Position numbers and translations under genes: made by a program
Assembly: GCA_947085815.1 (NCBI GenBank)
Contig: CAMTXU010000003.1
Coordinates: forward strand, 186,001 to 250,000
Source: Fen-1258 sp947085815
Lineage (GTDB): Bacteria > Bacteroidota > Ignavibacteria > Ignavibacteriales > Melioribacteraceae
Reading direction: 5' to 3'
Length of the DNA stretch: 64,000 nt
Part shown: positions 1 through 8,159 of the stretch, in pieces
Layout of the letters: every line of letters starts with the position of its first letter
How positions within the stretch are numbered: the first letter of the stretch is position 1
Notes under the pieces: generated by a model
What the model was told of the DNA's origin: nothing
Database searches by the model: none
The model's input: only the letters and a program-made list of their open reading frames with translations

Positions 1-562
1 CGGCATGATCTAGAATATCTTTGAGACTAGCTCCTATTGGAACAAAAAAAGATGATGGATTTTTTACGCATCCGGCTATACACACAAATTTTTGAGTTAC
101 AGGTTTGTCCTGGGTAGCTCTTGAGATGTTGTAAAATGTTTCAACATTATTTACAACACATCCAACATCTAACGGAAGACCGTAAGGAGGAATTAATCTT
201 TTAGTTGCAGCGTAAACCAACTCATATTCATCTCCGCTCGGATAGAAATCACCAAGAAGACATGTTTCAATTTTCCCGTTTGAATAACTATTCTCAACAG
301 CTTCTATTGCCAAACTATTCTTCGCCTTAATACCAAAATATGATTTTTTCGCGGCAGTTTGTTTTGTCATCAATTCAACGCCTCTAACAATTTCCGGCGC
401 GAAGTTTTTCATTAACTCATAATCTTTATGAATTAACGGTTCACACTCGGCGCCATTCACAACAACGTATTCGATTTTAGATTTTGCTTTAATGTGAGTT
501 GGAAAACCTGCGCCTCCGGCTCCTACAACACCCGCATCAAGAATTTTTTGGATGAGATCCAT
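1..562 (-). CDS. RnfC/PduS-like SLBB-domain electron transport protein (partial)
   Basis: The C-terminal part lies outside the window. The visible N-terminus (187 residues) reads MDLIQKILDAGVVGAGGAGF, followed by a stretch ending NGAECEPLI. This is the glycine-rich NADH/FMN-binding start seen in RnfC, PduS and other relatives of the complex I 51-kDa subunit. Such proteins pass electrons between NADH, flavin and Fe-S clusters. The start ATG (560-562) lies inside the 3' end of the upstream phosphatase gene, a 26-bp overlap that suggests co-transcription. Because the Fe-S and SLBB regions are not in view, I cannot say whether it is a true Rnf subunit, a PduS-like cobalamin reductase or a proline reductase-associated homologue. 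The family call is firm and the precise role is not. Confidence 0.8.
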   Translation of the reverse strand, partial: MDLIQKILDAGVVGAGGAGFPTHIKAKSKIEYVVVNGAECEPLIHKDYELMKNFAPEIVRGVELMTKQTAAKKSYFGIKAKNSLAIEAVENSYSNGKIETCLLGDFYPSGDEYELVYAATKRLIPPYGLPLDVGCVVNNVETFYNISRATQDKPVTQKFVCIAGCVKNPSSFFVPIGASLKDILDHA

Positions 563-1799
563 ATTCTCCGTTTCGTTTTATGACAACAATTGTTTTATCA
601 TCTTGATATTTACTTTCATGCGTGCTGAACTTAATTACATCCTCTAAAATTGTAGCGGCAATTTCTTTTGGCGACAAATTAACACTATCCAGAACAACTT
701 GCCTTAACTTATCATCCCCATAGAATTCAAATTTATCGTTTGCCGCTTCAACCACACCATCAGAATAAATAACAAGTACATCGCCGTTGTAAAAATTAAT
801 GCTATCGGTTTCGAATTTTGAATTTGGAGTTGGACCAAGAAGCGGACCTGTCGGGTTAAGAAGAACTATATCTCCAATTTTTTTTCTATAAAACAAAGGC
901 GGATTTTGTCCGGCGTTGGCATATAGAAATAATCCTTTTTTATCATTGGATAACTCACCATAAAATAGAGATGTGAATTTATCGTCACTAAATATTTTAT
1001 TAACAAGCTGATTCATCCGAGACATCATTGGCGATATTTTTATCTGGAAAGTACTTGCCATTCTCATTGCACCTGAAATATACATAGCCTCTGCCGCGGC
1101 GCCCAAACCTTTAGAGGCGGCATCTCCCATCAATATACCAAGACGATCCTCTCCGTCACCGACTTTAAGATAATCATAGAAATCTCCACCGACAATTTGA
1201 GCGGGCAAAGTAACGCCAAATATATCGTAGAAGTGAAAACGGTATTCATGTTCCGGAAGGATACTTCTTTGGATCTCTTTTGCTTTGTCAATATCTTCTA
1301 TAAGATTTTTTCTGGATTGATGAAGATATCGTTCATTGAGTTTGGAAGTTAGTACGGTAGCAACAATATTTAAGGTGTCTCTTAGATCATCTCCAAGCAT
1401 TTCGCTATTCACAGCTAAGAGATATTCATAAAATTTTTTATCTCCTATTTTTATTTTCCTTCCAACCCCGCTCGCAGAGTATTTCAGAATTCCCTTACTT
1501 ATAAGAGTTTTATTTGTCTCATCAGCTAATATTGTTCTTTCAACTGCAATCCGTTCAAAAAGAGGATAATCTTTTATATCAAGTAAAAAATCCGTACTAA
1601 TCTTTGAAACTTTTCCTGTTTGAAATAACAGACTGTATGATTTTTTACGGGTGTTTAATTTCCATATCCGCCCGCCTGTTAGTTTAATCTGTTCATTACT
1701 TATTATCTGTCTTACAACTTCAGCCAGAAGTTCTTCATCCGAAGCTAAAGTTTTGGATGCTACTGTTTCAATTGTCCTGTAAAGTTTTCTTTGATCCAT
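537..1799 (-). CDS. SpoIIE/RsbU-type PP2C serine phosphatase with GAF-like N-terminus
   Basis: 420 residues. The C-terminal half is a SpoIIE-type PPM phosphatase: VGGDFYDY (about 203-210) and GDAASKG (about 225-231) hold metal-binding aspartates, followed by FTSLFYGEL, NAGQNPP and YSDGVVEA near the end. The first 160 residues look like a degenerate GAF-type sensor domain, joined by a helical linker containing AKEIQRSILP, which is typical just before this phosphatase domain. Proteins of this layout dephosphorylate anti-sigma factor antagonists in partner-switching stress or signalling pathways. No anti-sigma factor or STAS-domain partner is visible nearby. Its 3' end overlaps the following redox gene by 26 bp. 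There is no signal peptide, so it is cytoplasmic. Confidence 0.88.
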   Translation of the reverse strand: MDQRKLYRTIETVASKTLASDEELLAEVVRQIISNEQIKLTGGRIWKLNTRKKSYSLLFQTGKVSKISTDFLLDIKDYPLFERIAVERTILADETNKTLISKGILKYSASGVGRKIKIGDKKFYEYLLAVNSEMLGDDLRDTLNIVATVLTSKLNERYLHQSRKNLIEDIDKAKEIQRSILPEHEYRFHFYDIFGVTLPAQIVGGDFYDYLKVGDGEDRLGILMGDAASKGLGAAAEAMYISGAMRMASTFQIKISPMMSRMNQLVNKIFSDDKFTSLFYGELSNDKKGLFLYANAGQNPPLFYRKKIGDIVLLNPTGPLLGPTPNSKFETDSINFYNGDVLVIYSDGVVEAANDKFEFYGDDKLRQVVLDSVNLSPKEIAATILEDVIKFSTHESKYQDDKTIVVIKRNGEYGSHPKNS

Positions 1800-1807
1800 T
1801 TAGATAA

Positions 1808-3076
1808 TTATTCCGAATAATGGTTGATCAAATTAATTAATACATCTTTGCAAACTTGATTGAACTCATTCGACTTGAACGAATTCATAATACTGTTAAT
1901 TGTTGGGCGGTAGACACCTTTGGAAACATAGCCGCCTCCTTCAAATACACCAATTTTGTCTTTGTTAAGATCATTTGTCGGTGTTGGAATAGGCGTTCCC
2001 GGTTCTAATAGTTTTTTCCATTTACTTTCAAAATTTACAAGCGTGGTCAAGTTAGGTTCCCACGGCTCAACATCTGGAGGATACATATCTTGATAAGTAT
2101 TATCATTTCCATATTCATCGGCAAGACCGGCTAACCCATGCGCAAATTCATGAACAAAAACTTGATTGGCAAATTTATTATCTACCCCGGTCATCGAATA
2201 ATAGTTATAAATAGCCCCGCCCCCATATTTTTCAGTATTAACTAAAATATAAATCTGATCGTAAGGTGCGTTTGCGGCAATATCTCGCACAGTGTGATAA
2301 TCGGATGTCATCAAATAACGTTCACTATCAAAAGTATAGAATCTGGAATTAAGCAATGTCTGTTTCCAAATATTTTTACCGGGAATATCGGTTCCGGATT
2401 CATTTGAAGGAGCTTCAACTCCCCAAATATTAATTTTCTCTCTGTTCTCTTTAAATGGTGAATAATCGAACAGGTAAGAGGCAAGTCTTGCGCAATCTTT
2501 GTGGAATTTATCCATTTCGGTTTTTAAATATCCTTCCGGAATAAATATTATATCAAGTTTTGTTGAAGGATCGCCGGAGTAATGTACTTTGAAATTCTCG
2601 AAAGGTTTAATTCGTTCGGTTATGATGAAATAATTTTGCGGATCTACGACATAATCATATTTCTTCTCAAAAATATTTTTTTTATTTCTCTTGTACAGCT
2701 CAACACGAATATTCTTTTGGGGAAACGGCATAACAACAGAACCTGAAAAAGTGCGAGTTGTCGTTTTGGATTCTTCTGTGGTTTGCCACTCTTGATATAG
2801 AGTAGAAAATCCGGTTGAATAGATTAATTGATTTGAGGCTACATCGAATACTTTCAAAAAGTAATTGCCATATTCAAAGTTGTCGATCAAATTCTTTCTA
2901 GAACCACTCCAATTTGCCTCTCTAATCAATTTATCAAATGAGATTACCTCAGTTGTCTTGTCACCGGTATGAAAGAAATCGAATCTGAGAGTTAGATCAG
3001 TAAAGTAATCATCATATTTAATTTGGGCTGAGACTGAAACAACTAAACATAATAAGAGAATAAATAATTTCTTCAT
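1808..3076 (-). CDS. secreted M64-family (IgA-type) metallopeptidase
   Basis: 422 residues from the chosen start. The reading frame is open further upstream, to 3157, but MKKLFILLLCLVVSVSAQ is a clear signal peptide and the ATG at 3074-3076 follows a good AGAGGAAT ribosome binding site. The longer version would overlap pyrE. The peptidase M64 signature is HEFAHGLAGLADEYG, with HEFAH at about residues 309-313 as the zinc-binding HExxH helix. Upstream lies DIIFIPEGYL, typical of the family's N-terminal region. It is expected to act outside the cytoplasm. Clostridial M64 relatives cleave immunoglobulin A, but in a free-living organism the substrate is unknown. It sits 17 bp downstream of pyrE on the same strand. 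Confidence 0.88.
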   Translation of the reverse strand: MKKLFILLLCLVVSVSAQIKYDDYFTDLTLRFDFFHTGDKTTEVISFDKLIREANWSGSRKNLIDNFEYGNYFLKVFDVASNQLIYSTGFSTLYQEWQTTEESKTTTRTFSGSVVMPFPQKNIRVELYKRNKKNIFEKKYDYVVDPQNYFIITERIKPFENFKVHYSGDPSTKLDIIFIPEGYLKTEMDKFHKDCARLASYLFDYSPFKENREKINIWGVEAPSNESGTDIPGKNIWKQTLLNSRFYTFDSERYLMTSDYHTVRDIAANAPYDQIYILVNTEKYGGGAIYNYYSMTGVDNKFANQVFVHEFAHGLAGLADEYGNDNTYQDMYPPDVEPWEPNLTTLVNFESKWKKLLEPGTPIPTPTNDLNKDKIGVFEGGGYVSKGVYRPTINSIMNSFKSNEFNQVCKDVLINLINHYSE

Positions 3077-3093
3077 TTCTATTCCTCTGATAA

Positions 3094-3666
3094 TTACTGT
3101 TTTACTTTTCTGGAACCAGGTTTGATTGCTGGAATGTTTTGTTTGCAGAGAGGACATTCCTCGGGTGAATAAGAAACCACTTCTAATTGAAGTGTACTAA
3201 ATTGCGGAACTTCGAACTGAACCTTATTATTGCTTCTATCGACAATGTAACCGACTCCGGCAACAATACCCCCATTGTTCTTAATGATTTCAATTACTTC
3301 AAAAACTGATCCGCCGGTTGTAACCACATCTTCGCAAACTAAATATTTTTTCCCTTCCTCAATCTGAAACCCGCGCCGAAGTGTTAAAATTTTGTCTTCC
3401 CTTTCAGCGAAGATCGATTTCTTACCCAGTAAACGGGCAACCTCCTGTCCTACAATTATCCCACCGATTGCAGGAGAGATTACTACATCAATTTCAGTAT
3501 TTCTGAAGTAATCGGCTATTTTTTGGCAGATGATTTCATTGTAATCAGGGTATTGCAAAACTTGAGCACATTGAAAATATTGATTGCTGTGTCTGCCAGA
3601 GGTCAATAAAAAATGCCCGTTCAAAAGGGCATTCGTCTTAATAAAAATTTCTAAAATGTTTTGCAC
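3094..3666 (-). CDS. pyrE: orotate phosphoribosyltransferase
   Basis: 190 residues, the usual size for the family. It converts orotate and PRPP to orotidine 5'-phosphate in pyrimidine synthesis. The PRPP-binding motif LVCEDVVTTGGSVFEVIEII (about 109-128) is complete with its acidic pair and threonines. Upstream is the catalytic-loop region AERE, and near the start the motif LLTSGRHSNQYFQC. A C-terminal CPLCKQ pair of cysteines is common in the longer PyrE type found in Bacteroidota and Chlorobi relatives. The gene lies 5 bp downstream of the pterin dehydratase gene on the same strand, and the two are probably co-transcribed after clpC. Confidence 0.93.
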   Translation of the reverse strand: MQNILEIFIKTNALLNGHFLLTSGRHSNQYFQCAQVLQYPDYNEIICQKIADYFRNTEIDVVISPAIGGIIVGQEVARLLGKKSIFAEREDKILTLRRGFQIEEGKKYLVCEDVVTTGGSVFEVIEIIKNNGGIVAGVGYIVDRSNNKVQFEVPQFSTLQLEVVSYSPEECPLCKQNIPAIKPGSRKVKQ

Positions 3667-3671
3667 GTTGG

Positions 3672-3953
3672 TTATCCTATTGTATCAATAGTATGAGCGA
3701 GAATAAAATCTTTTTTTGTTAATCCACCCTGACTGTGAGTTGATAAAATAATTTTTAATTTGTTCCACGAATGCAGGAGCATATCGGGATGATGGTCTAA
3801 TTTTTCCGACTCGAATCCAATTTTAACCAGAAAAGTGACCGCTTCGGCAAAATTCTTAAGTGTAAATTCCTTGACGATTGAATTACCTACATAATCCCAA
3901 CCGTTTAGAGATTCGATTTTTTGTTTTATCTTTTCAGGGCTAAGCGGTTTCAT
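3672..3953 (-). CDS. phhB: pterin-4-alpha-carbinolamine dehydratase
   Basis: 93 residues, typical for the PCD/DCoH family. It dehydrates 4a-hydroxytetrahydropterin, recycling the cofactor of aromatic amino acid hydroxylases, and it may have further roles where no such hydroxylase exists. The family pattern is present: FLVKIGFESEKLDHHPD (the HHPD histidines are catalytic), then LKIILSTHSQGGLTKKDF, which carries the conserved T-H-x3-G-L-T-x3-D block. No phenylalanine hydroxylase is in the window, so the substrate route here is unknown. It is placed between clpC (18 bp upstream) and pyrE (5 bp downstream), all on the minus strand. Confidence 0.9.
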   Translation of the reverse strand: MKPLSPEKIKQKIESLNGWDYVGNSIVKEFTLKNFAEAVTFLVKIGFESEKLDHHPDMLLHSWNKLKIILSTHSQGGLTKKDFILAHTIDTIG

Positions 3954-3971
3954 ATTAATGATATAACAGCT

Positions 3972-6473
3972 TTACTCAACCGTTTCCTTCTCATGATTAT
4001 TATTTTCTTCCGGCTCGGGAGATTTCCCCGCAATGAAATAAAGTTCATCGGCATTCTTTTTATATTTTACTACTATCTTATCCCCCTCCTTAAAATGACC
4101 GAGCAGAATTTCTTCTGCAAGCGGATCTTCAACGTATTTTTGTATCGCGCGTTTCAATGGTCTTGCTCCAAACTTCTGGTCAAAACCCTTATCGCATAAA
4201 AATTCAGATGCCGATTTATGAATTTCGATAGACATTTTATTGTCTTTTATATTCTTAATTAAATCCTTCATCTCAATTGGAATAATCTCTTTAATGTCAG
4301 ATTTATCGAGATTTCTAAAGACAATGGTTTCATCGAGTCGGTTCACAAATTCTGGATTAAATAGTTTTTTCATTGCGTCTTCCACAGTATTCTTCATATG
4401 AGAATATTGATCTGCATCAGTTATACCGCTAAAACCAAATCCACCACCCGTTTTAATATCGCGGGTGCCAACGTTCGATGTCATAATAATAATCGTGTTC
4501 TTGAAATCAACCTTTCTTCCTAAACTATCTGTTAAAGTACCATCATCAAGAACCTGAAGAAGAATATTAAATACATCAGGATGAGCTTTTTCAATTTCAT
4601 CAAAAAGAACTACTGAATAGGGTTTTCGCCGAACCCGCTCTGTAAGTTGACCTCCTTCATCGTAACCAACATATCCGGGAGGCGCTCCTACTAAACGTGA
4701 TACGGCAAACTTTTCCATATACTCGCTCATATCTATCCGTATTAACGCCTCTTCGGAATCGAAAAGATAACGGGCTAATTCTTTTGCAAGTTCTGTTTTG
4801 CCTACACCAGTTGGTCCAAGAAATATAAATGTACCAATTGGCTTTGAAGGTCTCTTTAAGCCGGCGCGTGTTCTTCTAATTGCTCTAGTAAGTTTTGAGA
4901 CCGCATCATCCTGTCCAACGATTCTTCCTTTAAGAGCCGTCTCCATTTTCATGAGCTTTTCCGATTCCGCTTGAACAACTCTTGTAACTGGAATACCGGT
5001 CATCATTGATACAACAGTAGCCATATCATCTTCGCTTACATCATAAATAATATCTTTTGTTTTTGTATCCCATTCTCGCTTAGCAATTTCGAGATCGGAC
5101 TGAAGCGTTCTTTCTTTGTCTCGCAAACGAGCCGCTTCTTCATAATCTTGCTGTTTAACTACCTGAATTTTTTGCTGCTTAATTTTTTCAACTTCTTCTT
5201 CGAGTTTTAGGACTTCATCGGAGACAGTAAAGTTGCCCATATGAACGCGGGATCCGGCTTCATCAAGAACATCAATTGCTTTGTCCGGGAAGTGCCTATC
5301 TGTTATATAACGTTCGCTAAGGCGCACTGCAATCTCTATCGCCTCTTTAGAATAGCGAACGTGGTGATGCTCTTCGTATTTGAATTTAATGTGTTCAAGA
5401 ATTTGAATTGTTTCGTCAAGTGAAGGTGGGTCAACCATTACTTTTTGAAAACGACGATCTAACGCACCATCTGTTTCAATAAATTTTCTATACTCATCAA
5501 GTGTAGTAGCGCCGATGCATTGAATATCTCCGCGAGCGAGTGCCGGTTTAAACATATTCGATGCATCCAAAGAACCTGATGCACCGCCGGCACCAACAAT
5601 GGTATGCAATTCATCTATGAACAAAATTACATCGTCGGCTTTTTCGAGTTCAGTCATTAGTGCTTTCATCCGTTCTTCAAATTGACCGCGGTATTTAGTG
5701 CCTGCAACAAGACCAGCCAGGTCTAAAGTGACTACACGCTTTTCCTGTAATATGCGAGGTACTTTTTTCTGAATAATTTTTAGAGCTAAGCCTTCGGCAA
5801 TAGCCGTTTTTCCAACGCCGGGTTCTCCAATTAGCACAGGATTATTTTTCTTTCTGCGGCTTAAAACCTGCGCAACTCTCTCTATCTCTTTTTCTCTGCC
5901 AATAACAGGATCAAGTTTATCCTCAATTGCTAATCTTGTAAGATCACGCCCGAAATTATCTAACACTGGTGTTTTCGTTTTATCAGTTTTTTTTCCGGGG
6001 ACAGCCGGCTGTAGTGCTGCCGCCTTACCGGATTCTTTGCTGCTAAGAATATTATTCAACTCTGCGCGAGCGTTGTCATAAGTTAAATTAAATTGATGAA
6101 GAATTTGTGTGGCAATGTTATCTTCATCTCTTAGAAGAGATAGCAATATATGCTCAGTTCCTATTACATCCGATTTATAAATCTTCGATTCAATCTGAGT
6201 TATTTTTAGAACTTTCTCGGCTTGTTTCGTCAATGGAATATTTCCGATAGTTAACGTTCCGCCTGAAGTTCTTACTGTATCTTCAATAGTTTTTTTTAGT
6301 TTAACAAGATCGACATCAAGATTGCGCAAAATGCGAACAGCCACCCCTTGCCCTTCTCTAATTATGCCCAATAATAAATGTTCGGTACCAATATAATCAT
6401 GTCCAAGCCGCAGGGCTTCTTCACGACTTAGTCTAATTACCTCTTGCACACGTTCCGAAAAATTTCCTTCCAT
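3972..6473 (-). CDS. clpC: ClpC-type AAA+ chaperone, ATPase subunit of Clp protease
   Basis: 833 residues. Order of parts: two Clp N-domain repeats (about 1-145, starting FSERVQEVIRLSREEA), the first AAA+ module with Walker A GEPGVGKT (216-223) and ILFIDELHTIVGAGG, a UVR-type motif (QQDYEEAARLRDKE) in the middle region, then the second AAA+ module with GPTGVGKT and the IDMSEYME/GAPPGYVGYDEGG block. The UVR motif marks ClpC rather than ClpA or ClpB. ClpC unfolds substrates and feeds them to ClpP. The gene starts a minus-strand run and faces floA across a 178-bp divergent intergenic region. A GGGATG purine stretch precedes the ATG. There is no McsA/McsB or CtsR gene next to it, unlike in Firmicutes. 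Confidence 0.96.
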   Translation of the reverse strand: MEGNFSERVQEVIRLSREEALRLGHDYIGTEHLLLGIIREGQGVAVRILRNLDVDLVKLKKTIEDTVRTSGGTLTIGNIPLTKQAEKVLKITQIESKIYKSDVIGTEHILLSLLRDEDNIATQILHQFNLTYDNARAELNNILSSKESGKAAALQPAVPGKKTDKTKTPVLDNFGRDLTRLAIEDKLDPVIGREKEIERVAQVLSRRKKNNPVLIGEPGVGKTAIAEGLALKIIQKKVPRILQEKRVVTLDLAGLVAGTKYRGQFEERMKALMTELEKADDVILFIDELHTIVGAGGASGSLDASNMFKPALARGDIQCIGATTLDEYRKFIETDGALDRRFQKVMVDPPSLDETIQILEHIKFKYEEHHHVRYSKEAIEIAVRLSERYITDRHFPDKAIDVLDEAGSRVHMGNFTVSDEVLKLEEEVEKIKQQKIQVVKQQDYEEAARLRDKERTLQSDLEIAKREWDTKTKDIIYDVSEDDMATVVSMMTGIPVTRVVQAESEKLMKMETALKGRIVGQDDAVSKLTRAIRRTRAGLKRPSKPIGTFIFLGPTGVGKTELAKELARYLFDSEEALIRIDMSEYMEKFAVSRLVGAPPGYVGYDEGGQLTERVRRKPYSVVLFDEIEKAHPDVFNILLQVLDDGTLTDSLGRKVDFKNTIIIMTSNVGTRDIKTGGGFGFSGITDADQYSHMKNTVEDAMKKLFNPEFVNRLDETIVFRNLDKSDIKEIIPIEMKDLIKNIKDNKMSIEIHKSASEFLCDKGFDQKFGARPLKRAIQKYVEDPLAEEILLGHFKEGDKIVVKYKKNADELYFIAGKSPEPEENNNHEKETVE

Positions 6474-6651
6474 TTCATCCCTTTTCTAGTGATAATATAT
6501 AAACAGAATAACTCTTCATTTGGTTTCGTATGCAAATATATAGATTGCCCCTCCTCTTATCAAGAAACATCGGCAAGGGTTTGCCCTTAATAAATTGTTT
6601 TAATCAAATTGTATTGATATTTTGCAGATAGTTTAATAAAGGAGAAAGTAG

Positions 6652-7644
6652 ATGGAAGCTTTGCCAGGAATCTCAATTCTAATTATTGTTGTTTCAGTAT
6701 TTGCCTTAATGATGATCTTATATTTCGTCCCAATCGGATTATGGATTACGGCTTATTTCTCTGGAGTGAAAGTAAAAATATTCAAAGATTTGATTGGAAT
6801 GCGTTTACGAAAGGTCTCTCCACAAGTAATTGTGCGTAATTTAATTGCCGGAACCAAGGCAGGAATTCAATTGAACTCTTCTTTGTTGGAAGCTCATTTT
6901 CTCGCAGGCGGAAATGTAACTAAAGTGGTTAACGCGCTTATCTCAGCCAATAAAGCGAATTTAGATTTAGGATTTTCGAAAGCCGCCGCTATAGATCTTG
7001 CCGGCCGTGATGTTCTTGAAGCGGTAAAAATGTCTGTAAACCCAAAAGTTATTGAAACACCACTTGTCTCCGGTGTTGCAAAAGATGGTATTCAGTTAAA
7101 AGCTATGGCTAGAGTTACCGTTAGAACTAATTTAGAAAGATTGGTAGGTGGTGCGGGTGAAGCTACAATTCTTGCACGTGTTGGAGAAGGTATTGTCTCT
7201 ACTATCGGATCGAGTATCTCTCACAAAGAGGTATTGGAAAACCCTGATAAAATTTCCAAGGTTGTATTAGCAAAAGGATTAGATGCGGGAACTGCTTATG
7301 AAATTCTTTCAATTGATATTGCTGATGTTGATGTTGGTTCCAATATCGGGGCAATCTTACAAACAAACCAAGCTGAAGCAGATCTTAAAGTTGCAAGGGC
7401 AAAAGCCGAAGAAAGACGTGCCGCTGCTGTGGCATTGGAACAAGAGATGAGCGCTGAAGTAGCAAGAATGCGTGCTAAAGTTGTTGAAGCCGAATCTGAA
7501 ATTCCAAGAGCAATAGCTGAGGCTTTCACAAAAGGTAATTTGGGTGTAATGGATTATTACAATTTGAGAAATATTCAATCCGATACAGAGATGAGAAACT
7601 CGATAGCTAAACCGGAAGAAAAGAAACCTAAAGACACTAACTAA
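6652..7644 (+). CDS. floA: flotillin-like protein FloA
   Basis: 330 residues, the usual FloA (YqfA, UPF0365) size. One hydrophobic segment (about 7-38) anchors the protein, followed by the PHB/SPFH-like region with LRKVSPQVIVRNLIAGTKAG and a helical part rich in E-A-x-A repeats (about 240-290, coiled coil). Bacterial flotillins organise membrane microdomains and affect membrane fluidity and protein secretion. The ATG follows a good GGAGAAAG ribosome binding site. The usual NfeD partner gene is not adjacent. Instead the next gene overlaps its stop codon by one base and also encodes a membrane-anchored protein. Confidence 0.94.
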   Translation: MEALPGISILIIVVSVFALMMILYFVPIGLWITAYFSGVKVKIFKDLIGMRLRKVSPQVIVRNLIAGTKAGIQLNSSLLEAHFLAGGNVTKVVNALISANKANLDLGFSKAAAIDLAGRDVLEAVKMSVNPKVIETPLVSGVAKDGIQLKAMARVTVRTNLERLVGGAGEATILARVGEGIVSTIGSSISHKEVLENPDKISKVVLAKGLDAGTAYEILSIDIADVDVGSNIGAILQTNQAEADLKVARAKAEERRAAAVALEQEMSAEVARMRAKVVEAESEIPRAIAEAFTKGNLGVMDYYNLRNIQSDTEMRNSIAKPEEKKPKDTN

Positions 7645-8159
7645 TGGATAATTTATTTCAATGGTTAATTATTCTTTTTGTCATTTACACAATTATTAAT
7701 TCGGTGTTCGGTAAAAAGAAACCTAAAATAACGGATAAAGAAACTTCTATGGATAGAATGGGAGAAGTTGAATCTAATACCTCCCCACGACCTCAATATT
7801 CTTCCGGTGATATACTGCAGGATCTATTCGGTTTCAAAATTCCAAAAACCGGGGATGAGTATGAAACTTATCCCCCCAAAGATTACCCTTCCGATCTAGA
7901 AGCTGATCTATCCGATGTTTATGCTCAAAGCAAGATTGAAAAAGAAGAATTACCGGATATTGATTATGATAAATTAGCATCGTTGGAAGTTCAACAGATT
8001 CCTCCTACAACGGCAGAGTATCACTTAGCGTATGAAGAGGTAGTTCTGCAAAACCAGAGAATGGCTGATTTAAAAGAGAAGATGAAGAACCGGAAAACAC
8101 TCAGAGAATTATTTTTAATCTCCGAAATATTAAATAAGCCAAAAGCGCTCCGCAAATAA
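7644..8159 (+). CDS. membrane-anchored hypothetical protein downstream of floA
   Basis: 171 residues, not assigned to a family. An N-terminal hydrophobic stretch (about residues 5-21, WLIILFVIYTIINSVFG) is followed by a basic KKK patch, which predicts a single membrane anchor with the rest in the cytoplasm. The remainder is acidic and low in complexity, with a helical C-terminal end (ADLKEKMKNRKTLRELFLIS). The start overlaps the floA stop by one base (TAATG) and the stop overlaps the next gene in the same way, so translation is probably coupled. The context suggests a partner or regulator in the FloA membrane domain, but that is only inference. Confidence 0.7.
   Translation: MDNLFQWLIILFVIYTIINSVFGKKKPKITDKETSMDRMGEVESNTSPRPQYSSGDILQDLFGFKIPKTGDEYETYPPKDYPSDLEADLSDVYAQSKIEKEELPDIDYDKLASLEVQQIPPTTAEYHLAYEEVVLQNQRMADLKEKMKNRKTLRELFLISEILNKPKALRK

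Noticed and set aside
3077..3157. Longer start of the M64 peptidase
   Set aside because: The extra 27 residues overlap pyrE and precede a clear signal peptide. The ATG at 3074-3076 has the better ribosome binding site.
5241..5423. Plus-strand open frame inside clpC
   Set aside because: It lies wholly opposite a strongly conserved gene and shows no family features. The same holds for the other open frames opposite core genes, such as 7296-7529, 34352-34729 and 40213-40488.
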